The translations under genes and the position numbers were made by a program. Shown in pieces: positions 23,591 through 35,280 of a stretch of DNA of 64,000 nt. The stretch is from Malurus cyaneus samueli (taxonomy: Eukaryota; Chordata; Aves; Passeriformes; Maluridae): assembly GCA_009741485.1 (NCBI GenBank), contig CM019219.1, forward strand, positions 632,337-696,336. The letters run 5' to 3'. The notes beneath the pieces were generated by a model. It saw nothing but the letters and a program-made list of their open reading frames with translations. It did no database searches and was not told the origin of the DNA. Numbering within the stretch: position 1 is the stretch's first letter; every line of letters starts with the position of its first letter.

Positions 23591-24017
23591 CGGTGCTATA
23601 AAAATATTCATATCACTAAAAAACCCATACAAGGAGCAAATAGATGAAAATGTGTGAAAAATGCAGAGCCTTTGTTGTTTTGCTTGCCAGGTTTTCTGGT
23701 GTGCACAGCTGGAGGGAGAGGGCACTGTGGCAGGACTGTGGGCTCCAGCCCTGCTGAACCAAAACATTAAGAGGAGATTGGTCAGAGAAATCAAAATTAG
23801 AAAGGCTGAGAGAGACGTGATCCTGCAGCAGGAAAAAATAAAACAACTGTGAAACAATGTCTCTCTAATGACTGCAGGAAAATTAAAGAGAGAGCAACGC
23901 AGCAGCTTCCTGGGTATTGCTTTTTTCCTGCTCAATCAAACATTTATTTTAATTTTCAGCATTTGGAGGAAAGCCACACGACTTCAGCTCCACCTCACCC
24001 TTACTGAGCGCCCCAAG
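23591..24017. other. Unique noncoding DNA
   Basis: Short unique spacer between two CR1 pieces. Frames of up to 115 codons lack recognisable content. Confidence 0.45.
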
Positions 24018-24241
24018 TGCCAGGGCTGCCCACCCTACAGGGAACAATTCCTGCCCAAAATCCCATCCATCCCTGCCCTCTGGCACTGGGAGCCATTCCC
24101 TGGCTCCTGTCCCTCCATCCCTTGTCCCCAGTCCCTCTCCAGCTCTCCTGGAGCCCCTTTAGGCCCCAAAAGGGGCTCTGAGCTCTCCCTGTCCCTTCTC
24201 CTCTCCAGGTGAGCACCCCCAGCTCTCCCAGACTGGCCCCA
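24018..24241 (-). mobile_element. CR1 LINE internal fragment
   Basis: Minus-strand CR1 starting abruptly in the core at TGCCAGGGCTGCCCACCCTA and continuing to the 5' part AGCACCCCCAGCTCTCCCAG. The 3'-terminal stretch of roughly 150 bp seen in complete ends is missing at the left, so the copy was broken after insertion. Confidence 0.9.
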
Positions 24242-25733
24242 GATTAGTGGGGTTTCTATGAGAGGAGGAAATAAATACAATTTTATGGCACAAATTGAGA
24301 TCTCTGGGGACTTCAGCTGCCACCTCTTGTTTTGGGGCCACCCCACCACACCACACCTCAGCAATAACCACATTCACTCTTGATTTATGGTCAGGTGACT
24401 GAGCTACGAAATAGGGGATTCTGCAGGTTTGGGGCCAATTCAAATGGGTCACCTGATTTAGGATTTCCAAACTTCATATTGCCCTGATCTGTGTTATAAA
24501 GATTCTTGGAAAAGTTTTGCTGCCAGTTGTGCCTTTCAGATCACCTGAGGATTTCCTCTGGAGCCCATGTGCTCCCTGCCCCGTGTGGGATTTTGCTTGG
24601 AGTGACCATCTGGCTATAGGGGATCTTGCTGGAGATTTAAAAAGCATAATAATAATTTAATAATAATGAAACCCTGTTGACAAAAACGGTGTTTTTGCAG
24701 AACTGAGCTGGGAGGAAATCCTCTTTCTGCCAGAGTTTGGGTTTCATAATGTGTTTTGAAACAACATTGGAGTCCTTTCAGAAGGGGGAAAGTAATGGTG
24801 CCCTGCTCCCTAAACCAGCCCCAAAAACCACTGAAACAAGTGTTTTGAATGGATTCTTTGTTCGTCACTGTCCAAACCAGAAACTCCATCAATTAATAAT
24901 GAATTGGGAAAAAGTGTTGAAAAGCCACAATAATTGCTTTTCCCATGGAGAACATTCTGTGCCCAGTGCCCGGTGAAGGATGGGATCCAGCCAGGAGAGA
25001 AGAGGAAGGTGGCAGAAAAGGCTGAAGAGAGTCATTAAACCTGTTTATCATTAAAAAAAAAGCACAAGTTTGTTCCTGGCACGGGAATGCAAAGTGCAGC
25101 GTTCAAGGAAATGTAAACATAACTGCAACTATTTCATTTCATGGGAGGTTTTTGTTGCTCTCCTATTAAATTTAATGGGTTGCCTCATGAGGAGCAGCTC
25201 ATTAATATGAATATGAAGAGGAGCACGTCTCAAACTAAATAACGCAAAGATGGGCGATTTTGATTTTCCTTGGCTTTTTAGGAAATATGAACTATGGTGG
25301 TGATGGCTGCTGGGCATGGAGAGGGAAGGGGGAACCAGGGGGTTGTGCCTCTCGTGCTCAGTGCTGGATCCCTCTGATGTGAACCCGAGCAAATCAATTA
25401 ACTGCTGTTTGCTTTGGTTCCTGAGTCAGGTTAAATCAACGAGCGCCGCCGTGCTTGTTGGGAGGCTCGGTAATTAGAATTAATTACAGTGGTTTCCATG
25501 AGCAGCAGTGAGTGCCTGCAGGGGTGGGCAGGGCTGGGGTGATGCTCCAGGCCTTGGCTTTGGGATGCTTTGCTGGGCTGATCCCAAAGCTTCACCCCTT
25601 GTGTTTGTTGGTGATGATTCCAGAGCGACCATGACCGTGGAATTTGGGGTTTCTGATGTGTCTGCCCATGGGAAAGGTAAAAAGGGACTCTCCCAGATCC
25701 TTGGTTCCCTTTGGAACAATGGTGGGAAGTGCA
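24242..25733. other. Unique noncoding DNA
   Basis: Unique sequence with a repeat-free AT-rich part at 25120-25270. No gene, RNA or element was recognised. Confidence 0.5.
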
Positions 25734-26096
25734 GAAATCTGGGATGAATTCATTCCCAATTCTGCCTCCATCCTGGTGGGAGCTGAAGAAATCTGGGATG
25801 AATTCATTCCCAATTCTGCCTCCATCATGGTGGGAAATGCAGAAATCTGGGATGAATTCATTCCATCCTGGTGGGAATGCAGAAATCTGGGATGAATTCA
25901 TTCCCAATTCTGCCTCCATCATGGTGGGAAATGCAGAAATCTGGGATGAATTCATTCCATCCTGGAGGGAAATGCAGAATTCTGGGATGAATTCATTCCA
26001 TCCTGGTGGGAATGCAGAATTCTGGGATGAATTCATTCCATCCTGGTGGGAAATGCAGAAATTTGGGATGAATTCATTCCCAATTCTGCCTCCAGC
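25734..26096. repeat. Two-size minisatellite
   Basis: Seven full units and one partial unit, each starting GAAATCTGGGATGAATTCAT or a close variant, at 25734, 25788, 25842, 25882, 25936, 25977, 26017 and 26058. Unit lengths are 54, 54, 40, 54, 41, 40 and 41 bp. Short units lack a 13-bp segment (CAATTCTGCCTCC). The repeating plus-strand frame encoding WDEFIP and the minus-strand frame encoding NEFIPD are products of the array, not genes. Confidence 0.95.
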
Positions 26097-26867
26097 CCAG
26101 CTCGGAGCTGGGGTGCCCAGGGGAGCTCCGGACCCAAACCCACCCCCCATCAGCAGCTTTTACTGGTTTATACTGGGAGGGAAGACTCTGACAAAGTCTT
26201 GCCTTGTGTGGTAGCCTTGGGTTGGATCACAGTAAAGTGAAAAATTTCATAATCAAAATAATAAATAATTAAGTTCATTATAAGTCCGTAAAACTTCCAA
26301 TAATAATTAAACTTTTAAGATAAAGCACATAAATATTACTTGGAAAAACTCAGACCTGATCCTCAACTTGCACAAGGAAAAAAGTGTGAAACATTCTGGT
26401 TTTTTTTTTTATTTTGTTACATTTTTGCTCCATTGCGCATACTCAGGAGACCCCTTTATTTCAAATTTAAAATAGTCCATGAAAATCTGTATTGACGTAA
26501 TAGCTTATTAGGCTACAAGCAAAATATTCCCAGAACTAATTTTTAATTAATATAGTTCACTGAAAACTTATAAAAGATTCATACATAATATGATAAAAGA
26601 AATAAACATCCTCAATACCATGTTAAGTTGCTTTTCTTTGTCAAACATTGGGTTTTTCTCCTCTGTTACCAGCACAATAAAACCTGCTCTTACAGAATTG
26701 ACTTGTCTTTGGCAGCTCTGTCAGATGTGATATTTTCTGATCCATAAAATGGGGCTTATTAATCAGTCAAATCCTGACACCTTTTCTCACTTTGGGCGCT
26801 GCCTTTCGTAAACAACTTCGGATTTTGAATCCAGACTTTCCCTGGAGTCGCTGGTCCCCCAAAATGC
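26097..26867. other. AT-rich unique noncoding DNA
   Basis: Strongly AT-rich from about 26225 to 26760, with a poly-T run near 26399-26410. No gene or element was recognised. Confidence 0.5.
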
Positions 26868-27310
26868 CACTGGGAATCACATCCCTGACCTCCAGGAGTT
26901 CTGTGACACTCACAAAAACATCCTGGAGAGCCGGGGGTGCTCACCTGGAGAGGAGAAGGGACAGGGAGAGTTCAGAGCCCTTTCTAGGGACTAAAGGAGC
27001 TCCAGGAGAGCTGGAGAGGGACTGGGGACAAGGGATGGAGGGACAGGAGCCAGGGAATGGCTCCCAGTGCCAGAGGGCAGGGATGGATGGGATATTGGGC
27101 AGGAATTGTTCCCTGTAGGGTGGGCAGCCCTGGCACAGGGTGCCCAGAGAAGCTGTGGCTGCCCCTGGATCCCTTTGAGTGCCCAAGGCCAGGCTGGACA
27201 TTGGGGCTGGGAGCAGCCTGGGACAGTGGGAGGTGTCCCTGCCATGGCAGGGGTGGCACTGGGTGATTTTTGAGGTCCCTTCCACCCAAACCATTGCGTT
27301 GTTCCATGAT
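26868..27310 (+). mobile_element. CR1 LINE 3' fragment, young
   Basis: One of the longest CR1 copies here. From the 5' side it has ACCTCCAGGAGTTCTGTGAC, CTCACCTGGAGAGGAGAAGG, GACTGGGGACAAGGGATGGA, the shared core, and the 3' end CCACCCAAACCATTGCGTTG followed by TTCCATGAT. The core is indistinguishable by eye from that at 8590-8720. Confidence 0.96.
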
Positions 27311-28244
27311 TTATAAGGCACAGGATTTTCCCAGACCTTGCCCCATCTCTCTGCCATCACACCAAGGTGAGACCCTGACCCCAAACTCCCCTCAATGTGT
27401 TCACTCTGTGGGCAGTTTTTTGCCATCCCAGGGATGGTTTTTGGCCCCATCCCTGCCAGGATTGCTGAGCAGGAAATTCCCCAGAGCTTTGTGGGACCCT
27501 GCAGGGATTTTGCCATCAGAAGGCACAGAGAGAGAATTTCGAAGGTCTGCCTTGAGCCTTCCAAGCAAGGATGAACCTCTGTGACCTCTTTGGCACAATA
27601 AACTTGATTTTTGCCCTAAAAAAAGGAGCTGTTTGATGCAGAGTGTCTGATATTGAGGAGCTCTGAGGAGCCCAAGCCTTTTTGTCCCTTCTCTCAGAGT
27701 GATGACAATGGAAATTTGGGATTTGTGCAGCTCTCATCAAACCTCATTGGCTTTTGTTTAAGGGAAAAGCACTCGGATTTCTGCAGAAATGGTTCTGCTA
27801 AACTTTGGCATCATGAGGCGTTCCCAGAGGTCAGAAGGAGATTTGGGATTTGAGCTCCCTGGACTGAGGAGCAGAAGCTCCTGATGGTGGACAGGAGAAG
27901 GAAGAAAGGTTTAGGTTTTCATAACTTTTAACAGAAATATTGAGAAATAAAGACTGAATTGCAGCTGCCGCAAGGGTGGGCTGAGGGGTCTCTCACCTCT
28001 GCCTGCAGAGGCATCTCTGAGTGACAGAAATTTCCACCCATGTTTCAAGAATTACCCCAAATCTCTGAATTCTGTGCCCGAAAGTCTTCAAGTATTTCAC
28101 TGGAGAGAATATTTCACTGCTCCATTAAAATCTCCTTGGGGACACTTGCAAATAGTGCCCCATGTCCCGTTTGTCATCTCAGTGGCCACTGGAAGAGTGA
28201 GGTGAAAATCTCGGCCATGTCCTGGAAAATCTTTCCTAATTAAT
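27311..28244. other. Unique noncoding DNA
   Basis: Ordinary unique sequence with short frames and no recognisable gene. Confidence 0.5.
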
Positions 28245-28920
28245 CCAATTGTGTACCTTAGTCGGAGTCAGGATAACACTATGTATTTAATAGGATTTAG
28301 CCCTGTGAATTCTTGATATCCGTAGCTCCTATGTGGCTTTAATACACTCAGCATTTTTCAGGATTAGGTGTTAAGGGCTTGATCCCAAAACGTTTAAAAT
28401 CAATAGGTGTTTTCCTTTGACTTCAGTGGGCTTTGCTTCAGCCTCTAAATATCAGTCGATACTTTCTGATCTGAGCACAGGAAAAATAGTTCTCAATTGC
28501 ATTTCCAAAACTCTTATTACTTCCTTTGCACCGCATAACTTCTTGAGCCCTGAGTGGATTTGAATAGGGAAATATTAACCAAAACAATAATGATATTATT
28601 AGCTGAAGTTTTAGCTTTTAAACTCAATAAAAAGTACCGCTGGGTACTCTTTAACATTATGGAAGAAGAATGATTAATTTAAGGTTCAGGTGCAAGACAA
28701 GGTCAGGAAAGAATTGTTACTGTGTACAGCCAGCATTTCAAGATGAATTTGTAGTTTGAAGTATCATTTTATGATGCATTTTCTGTTTTGTTATCAGGGG
28801 AAGTATGATGGGTGACATACGAGTGATCACAGTGTTTTGGTGCAATGTTCTGTGATGGGCTTTTCATAAAAATTAGCTGACAATGTCATGAGTATACAAG
28901 TAAATTTATAGCTTTCATAC
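28245..28920. other. Candidate conserved noncoding block containing an ancient repeat
   Basis: Repeat-poor AT-rich DNA with intact CpGs near 28262 and 28320. It includes a palindromic fossil repeat at 28375-28444. Presence of a readable ancient element inside a clean block supports possible exaptation as a regulatory element. Conservation was not measured. Confidence 0.3.
28375..28444. mobile_element. Palindromic ancient repeat fossil
   Basis: The left half starts GGGCTTGATCCCAAAA; the right half ends TTGACTTCAGTGGGCTTTG then CTTCAGCCT. The two halves are imperfect inverted repeats. This matches from memory the palindromic element common in turtle, crocodile and bird genomes (GGCTTGATCC...CCATTGACTTCAGTGGGCTTTGGATCA...). 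It is MITE-like. The exact family name is not claimed. Confidence 0.55.
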
Positions 28921-30918
28921 TGGCCTGCCATTCCCAGAGCTATTTCCAATCACTTGGGCTTTTTATTAAGTTTATTGTTCTTTTATTGTTCAGTGGAGTG
29001 TAAGCAGTGAGATTACAAATAAATGTAAGTTGCGGCGGGTATGAAGTCAGCCTTGCAGAATTAGGGAAGATGCGAGCAGGGAGAGCAGAAATTAATTTGA
29101 ATCCTGGGGAAAGGAGGGTCCTGGCAACCCTGGCATCGTGTGCTGGGTGTGGGATCGGATCCTGCTGTGCCCTCCTGTCCCGGGCCCCACCAAACAGCCC
29201 CAGAACAAACTCCATTTTTTTTGCTTATTTTTGTTGCCCAGCTCCCTCTCCACTCTCTTTCTTCTCTTGCTCCAGCGTTTTCTTGCAGCAAAACAGCCCC
29301 AACAAGTGCAGAGTGATGAAGTTTCTCATTCTAGCATCATTCTCAGAATATCTCCAGCACGAAACCTTCAGCATTTATTTCCCTCTCCTTTTTCTCCCCT
29401 CAAACAGCGAATACTTTATCATTTTGGTTAATATCCTGACCAGCAGAGCAGAAAATCAGACTCATAGCTTTTAATGACACATTTTCAACTGCAAGTTAGT
29501 AAAAAAAAAAATCATTTTTATGTGGTTCTCCAATACTTATACAGACTTGGAGAAACATAATTAAAATTTGTGTTCCTTCTTTGTTATTACCGCTGCGGAC
29601 TCCACTTAGAGCGGGTGCTGTTTGTCTGGGCAATCAGACAATAGCTGGAATCCAAAAGCCAATCGATTTGCTGTGTGGCTTGTGCTATTACTTAAGTTAT
29701 AAATAAAATGATTTTTCCCAGATGGCTCCCTGATGGCCCCAGCTCTCCTCACGGTGCCAGCTCTGGCTCTCTGTCCCCTCTGTGTGTCTCCAACCCCACT
29801 CCGCTCCCCCCAAAAAAAACAAAATCTGGGCAAGGCTGGAAGATTTATTGGAATCCCAAGGTGGCCACAGGGTTTCTCCAGAGAAGCTGCACAAGCCCAG
29901 TTTGGCTTTGGAGGAGCAGCATCAAACTCTGCTGGGAGGATGTTGAGTTGGGGTTGGAAGGGATTGGGATTTTTCCCAGGTTTGGGATTTCCCCTTTCCC
30001 TGTGCCCAGAGATGCCCACTCCTCATCCCTTCTTATCCCTCCCCCTGAGGAATAAACTCCTTGAAGCCACTGGTGAACAGCTCAGCAAGATTTCCGTTGG
30101 CAAGTTGGCCGCTTAATTTATTTTTCTGGCTCAAACATTTCCAAACAAAATTTTTTCTGCTTCTAACTTTTCTCACGGTTGTGTATTTCCTTCATGGGCA
30201 ACTTCTCCTTCCAAAAACATGGGCAGAGCACCACTGGAAACTAAAAATGTATACCTGAGGGCAAATGACACACACTGACCTGAGCTTTGCTCTCATTTTG
30301 CCTTTTCAAGATGACTGAAATTGTTAATCTTACTTGCCATATTTTTGTAATTTATTTTATTTTATTTTTGTTCTAAAAAACGGGGAAGATGTTCCCGGTA
30401 ATCAGGCAGTGGTCGTAACAGGAGGAAAACAATTATGAGGAAAACAAGTATATTGGAAAAATGGTGGGACTAAAAATAAATATTTTTCCATGAACACACA
30501 AGAACTATATTGAGAATTACAGGGGAAAAAAAAAATCAATAAAAAGTAGTATATAATAGCCATAGAGTTCAAACAAAGTGCATTCATTCCCCAGTCCCTA
30601 GGAGGACCCCTGATATATATGTGCAAAATTTAATGAAAATCAGACTTTGTCGTGTCATCAAAAATAGCAAAGCGGTTGGCTGAGTTTTCCCTACATTTTG
30701 GCTACTCCCTACTCCATAAATATCACACCTATTTAAAGGACCAAGCCTTGTTCCCATTAAAGTTGAAAACCTCAGGCAAACTTTGGCACAGGTTTGGGGG
30801 CCCTGATATTTGTGTGGGATGCAGGAGGAGCTGAGAGAATCCCACACGGGGAGGTTTGGGGGATCATCGGAGTGGCCAGACAGGGGGGACCCCACTGATG
30901 TGATCCTGGGTTGTAAAA
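28921..30918. other. Unique noncoding DNA
   Basis: Contains a repeat-free block with a CCAATC motif at 29585-29680 and a TTTTA microsatellite near 30350-30370. A 155-codon plus-strand frame (29007-29474) shows no domain. Nothing else was recognised. Confidence 0.5.
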
Positions 30919-31184
30919 ATCACAGAATCCTGGGATGGTTTGGGTTGGAAGGGACCTCAAATCCCACCCAGTGCCACCCCTGCCATGGCAGGGACACCTC
31001 CCACTGTCCCAGGCTGCTCCCAGCCCCAATGTCCAGCCTGGCCTTGGGCACTCAAAGGGATCCAGGGGCAGCCACAGCTTCTCTGGGCACCCTGTGCCAG
31101 GGCTGCCCACCCTACAGGGAACAATTCCTGCCCAAAATGCCATCAAAATCCACCCTTTTTCAACTTAAGACTATTCCCTCTTGG
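30919..31184 (-). mobile_element. CR1 LINE 3' fragment, minus strand
   Basis: Minus-strand CR1. Its 3' end at the left (AATCACAGAATCCTGGGATG, GGTTTGGGTTGGAAGGGACC) is followed by the young core and the CAACTTAAGACTATTCCCTC segment. From 30984 rightwards it belongs to a duplicated block repeated at 32828. Confidence 0.95.
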
Positions 31185-31746
31185 CATTTCCAGATGGAAA
31201 TGTGGGAGCTCAGGTTTGTTGGAGTCCCCATCACACAGCAACGGAGGACTCGGCACTGCAGGTGTTTGGGAATCCTGGGAGGATCTGGAGTTTATCTGAG
31301 GTAGTTTGATCTAATAGGAAATAGTCTATAAAAAGGCTTTTGCAAACACTGGTGGGAATTAGCCTTATGCAGGGAAAATATTGGAAATTATTTAAATTGC
31401 AGTGTAAGTATTTACTTTTCCTAGAATGAAATCACGGCGCCCTTGTCTATCCACAGCCTCGGTGCCTTCAGTGGCAGCTTCCATTTGCCTGCAGTGCTAA
31501 ACCCAGAGCCATCAGGGGCTTGATTCTTGGCTTAACTTTGGTCACAGCCTTACTAGCCACGCTTAAAAATGGCCAGTTCACCTCACTGAGCTGCTAAAGG
31601 ATGTCCTGAATGCCTCCCCTGGTATTCAGCCAAAATTAATTGTGCACATCCCTTATTTTCAAGGAATATGCCCTGGGTTCTCTGGTTCTTCATGAGACAG
31701 CTAAGCTGTTGCTCAGGCAATGGGTTTTTTTTGTTTGTTTGTTTGT
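30984..31746 (+). repeat. 763-bp direct duplication, copy 1
   Basis: Apparently identical to 32828-33590 at a constant offset of 1844 bp. It begins inside a CR1, continues through about 560 bp of unique DNA and ends in a GTTT repeat exactly where a run of N begins. The unique part contains a clean AT-rich block without a gene. It could be a recent duplication or an assembly artefact. Confidence 0.95.
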
Positions 31747-31771
31747 NNNNNNNNNNNNNNNNNNNNNNNNN
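31747..31771. other. Assembly gap (25 N)
   Basis: Twenty-five N follow directly on a GTTTGTTTGT repeat. In the second copy of the duplicated block the same position continues as a T-rich low-complexity tract, which explains why sequencing or assembly failed here. Confidence 0.99.
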
Positions 31772-32780
31772 TGGAGATGTTGGAGGCTTTGAGGAGAGCT
31801 CATTCTGAGCACTTTGGCCTCTTGAGCAGGCACAGATTGCAGTGGAGCAGATGCCATATCCCTGCAATTTCTGCTGATGCTGTTATCCCTGCGGATCCCG
31901 GCCGGGGGAGTTAATCTCGCTCCTACTTAAAGGCTCCATTCTCTGCTGCCCTCCCTCTCCTGAGGACATCCGAGTATCACCAGCAGCTCCTGGGGTGGAT
32001 CCCAGGCTGTTGTGCAGGAAAGGTTAATAGCTGTAACTCTGCATTTGGCCATTTCCATCGGAGAGTACAAATGACGTTTACAGAGCAGGGAAAACACGAT
32101 TCATTTCCCTCCTCCAAGGAGAAGGCGTGGGGCAGGCCAGGTGAGTGAGATGCCACAGATCATGCGGGGAACCAGGCTCAGAATCCAGAATAAATATGTC
32201 TCCTGAATCCAATTTCCAGTTCCTGGGCAGGAGGTATTTTTCCCTGTCTCCTTCCTTTGTAGCAGGAGCTCTGTTGTGACAGTTACTAATGGGTTGCAAT
32301 CACCGTGGATCTTACACCGGCGCACAGTGCGGCCGTGAGGTGCAACAGCGAGGCTCCCTTAAATTATCCATTTTGGCACCCTGACATGTGGGAGAAGTTC
32401 ATTTTATGTAAATAACAGTTGTTTTGGGTCTGAATCACTTGGTTCTGGGACCTTTTGCCTGGGAGGGGAGTTTTGGATGGGGAACAGAGAGAGGGAAGTG
32501 CCCACACAAATACGCAGCTGGAATGTGACACAAACACCAGTGTGGGATTTGGAAATCCCACTGTAGGAATAAATCTTCCTTCTGTAAATTGTGCTCTAGT
32601 CACAGGTGAAAAACATCTTCCCATAAAGCCAGGAAACAGTAAATAATCCCTTGGAACAACTGAAGACAGGCACAGGACTGTCCATTTCTTATCCCAAAAA
32701 GAAAAGTTGCATCCTACATCAGCGTGGGCTGGCCCCATGTTGTAACCAAGAGCCAAAATTCTTGGGCATAAAATTGGGAA
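31772..32780. other. Unique noncoding DNA between duplicate copies
   Basis: About 1 kb of unique sequence not repeated elsewhere in the window. Short frames only, no domain. Intact CpGs occur around 32310-32340. Confidence 0.5.
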
Positions 32781-33028
32781 ATCCCAGAATGGCCTGGGCT
32801 GGGAGGGACCTTAAATCACATCCATGGCATGGCAGGGACACCTCCCACTGTCCCAGGCTGCTCCCAGCCCCAATGTCCAGCCTGGCCTTGGGCACTCAAA
32901 GGGATCCAGGGGCAGCCACAGCTTCTCTGGGCACCCTGTGCCAGGGCTGCCCACCCTACAGGGAACAATTCCTGCCCAAAATGCCATCAAAATCCACCCT
33001 TTTTCAACTTAAGACTATTCCCTCTTGG
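32781..33028 (-). mobile_element. CR1 LINE 3' fragment, minus strand
   Basis: Minus-strand CR1 whose 3' end (ATCCCAGAATGGCCTGGGCT, GGGAGGGACCTTAAATCACA) differs from the copy at 30919. From 32828 on the two are identical. The switch from diverged to identical inside the element marks the duplication breakpoint. Confidence 0.93.
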
Positions 33029-33590
33029 CATTTCCAGATGGAAATGTGGGAGCTCAGGTTTGTTGGAGTCCCCATCACACAGCAACGGAGGACTCGGCAC
33101 TGCAGGTGTTTGGGAATCCTGGGAGGATCTGGAGTTTATCTGAGGTAGTTTGATCTAATAGGAAATAGTCTATAAAAAGGCTTTTGCAAACACTGGTGGG
33201 AATTAGCCTTATGCAGGGAAAATATTGGAAATTATTTAAATTGCAGTGTAAGTATTTACTTTTCCTAGAATGAAATCACGGCGCCCTTGTCTATCCACAG
33301 CCTCGGTGCCTTCAGTGGCAGCTTCCATTTGCCTGCAGTGCTAAACCCAGAGCCATCAGGGGCTTGATTCTTGGCTTAACTTTGGTCACAGCCTTACTAG
33401 CCACGCTTAAAAATGGCCAGTTCACCTCACTGAGCTGCTAAAGGATGTCCTGAATGCCTCCCCTGGTATTCAGCCAAAATTAATTGTGCACATCCCTTAT
33501 TTTCAAGGAATATGCCCTGGGTTCTCTGGTTCTTCATGAGACAGCTAAGCTGTTGCTCAGGCAATGGGTTTTTTTTGTTTGTTTGTTTGT
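32828..33590 (+). repeat. 763-bp direct duplication, copy 2
   Basis: Second copy of the block at 30984-31746, same orientation. Its left edge is in a CR1 and its right edge in a T-rich tract (33571-33646). No difference between copies was seen by eye. Confidence 0.95.
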
Positions 33591-33646
33591 TTGTGGTTTT
33601 TTTTTCTGTTTTGTTTTTTTGTTTTTTGTTTTTGGTTTTTTTTTTC
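33571..33646. repeat. T-rich low-complexity tract
   Basis: T-runs broken by single G or GG, beginning as (GTTT)n. It corresponds to the sequence missing in the N gap of the first duplicate copy. Confidence 0.95.
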
Positions 33647-35202
33647 TATGGGGTTTGGATTTAAGCAGAGTTGTTTTTTATGGGAAGTGTGATGTTGCTC
33701 ACATCGATTTGGCAACTGGGGAGACGGTGTTAGTGGGTGACCTTGAAAAATGTGATAAGTGGCAAGGGTGCTGAAAGGTTGAGGCACAAATGGGGTGGCT
33801 AAAAGCGTATTTATTTCTAGCCCGTGCTGATGGAGAGGAGTGAAATCTGTGGATCTCTTCTCCACGAGAAGAAGCTCCTCAGTAGCCATAGAATGCTTTC
33901 CACCATCATCTCAGCTCTGCAGAGAAAATCCTCACAGCTACAACAGGAATATGTGAAACTCGACAATGAGAAACTTGGAAGCCTGGAAGAAGAAAATGAA
34001 GGGGAAATTTTAAAAGTGAAACTCGTAGGTGCTCCAGTTGGTGTGGAAAATTCTACAGAAAAGGGTTAAAAATAGGAAAAAACCCTGCATGAGTGAAATT
34101 GTAAACACAAATTCTGCTCTCGTGTGGCAGATGAGGGTGAATGTGGTGTTTGACTGCAGAGTAAGGAAATTACCAAACATTTCCCAATCCCGTTCTGTCT
34201 GGGCTGGAGCAAACAAAACCCCCAGGGTGCAGATGGTTCCTGTGCCACTCAGACATCCACAGAAATGCTTCTGATTGCCGGAATGAAGCCGAGATTTTGG
34301 CTGTTAATCACTTATTATTCTCAGCACGGTGATAATTTGGTGGTTTCCCCAGTAAATCAGCCTGAACTCTTCAAAAAAACTGGGGAGACTGGTCCCTACC
34401 CCTGCAAAAATCCAGTTGGATTGGGCAGGAGCATGGCTAAAAAAGGATTTGCAGGAAAACAGAAAAGATGGATAAAAAAGGAGTTTATAAAATAAACCAA
34501 TGTCACAAATTTCTGCTGTAAGAACCACACCTGGTGGCTCTGAGCAGGCAGGGAGTGAATTTATGGGTTTAGGGCAGCAGTGATGGGATGGTGGGATGTC
34601 ATCTCCTGGTGGATCCCAACCAGCTGAGGGAAACAGGAAATCAGGGGACACGGAGATGGATGCTGCAGGGAAAAAAATAGGTTGGACAAGCCTTCTTGGT
34701 GAAACATTGAATTAAAATTGTGCTCAGAGATGCTGACGGAACTGCTGGAAAAGGAAGAAATTCTTCATCTTGTGCTGGCTACAAAATGTGCTGGAGGTTT
34801 TACCTGGGAAATGTTCAAGCACAAATGGAAAAATGGGAACAGAAAGAGGCATTTTTTTGAGATTCCCCCAGTTCTGAGAAAAACGTGGGACCTCCCATGT
34901 TCCAGAGAATCAGAGGGTTCTCCAGTCAGGACATTGGATGCTCTGACTTGTTAAAAGTCAGAGGAAAAAGGAAAGCAGGGAAAAAGGAAAGCAGCTGTCA
35001 CATGTGGGATTTCTGCAATACCTCCATTGGCCTGGAGGCCCTCAGACAATATCCCTTTTTTTCCAGGAGGATATTTACTGTGTTTCCTCATGACTCCTCC
35101 AGAAATTGGTCATCTTTCTAAAGTATTTCCAAGGCAAATGAAAGCTATGATTTTATTATTCTCTCTCCAATGTCTGTGCTGCCTTTGACCATTGAATTCC
35201 CA
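33647..35202. other. Unique noncoding DNA
   Basis: An 81-codon plus-strand frame (33824-34069), lysine/glutamate-rich, follows an acceptor-like TTTATTTCTAG. There is no recognisable domain or clear donor, so I do not call an exon. The rest is plain unique DNA. Confidence 0.45.
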
Positions 35203-35280
35203 TCCCTGGCAGTGTCCCAGGCCAGGCTGGACAGGGTTTGGAGCACCCTGGGACGGTGGAAGATGTCCCTACCTATGGCC
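35203..35280 (+). mobile_element. CR1 LINE fragment, short
   Basis: A short plus-strand CR1 piece. It holds CCATCCCTGGCAGTGTCCCAG, then GCCAGGCTGGACAGGGTTTG and GGAGCACCCTGGGACGGTGG. The final 3' end is missing. Confidence 0.8.

Noticed and set aside
25431..26214. Repetitive proteins of 239 and 167 codons
   Set aside because: They are translations of the 54/40-bp minisatellite; repeats of 40 and 41 bp would break a true reading frame.
29007..29474. 155-codon plus-strand frame
   Set aside because: Cys/Phe/Ser-rich low-quality composition, no domain, and overlaps frames on the other strand.
33824..34069. Lys/Glu-rich 81-codon frame with a TTTATTTCTAG acceptor-like start
   Set aside because: No domain and no matching donor; a lone acceptor-like string is common by chance.
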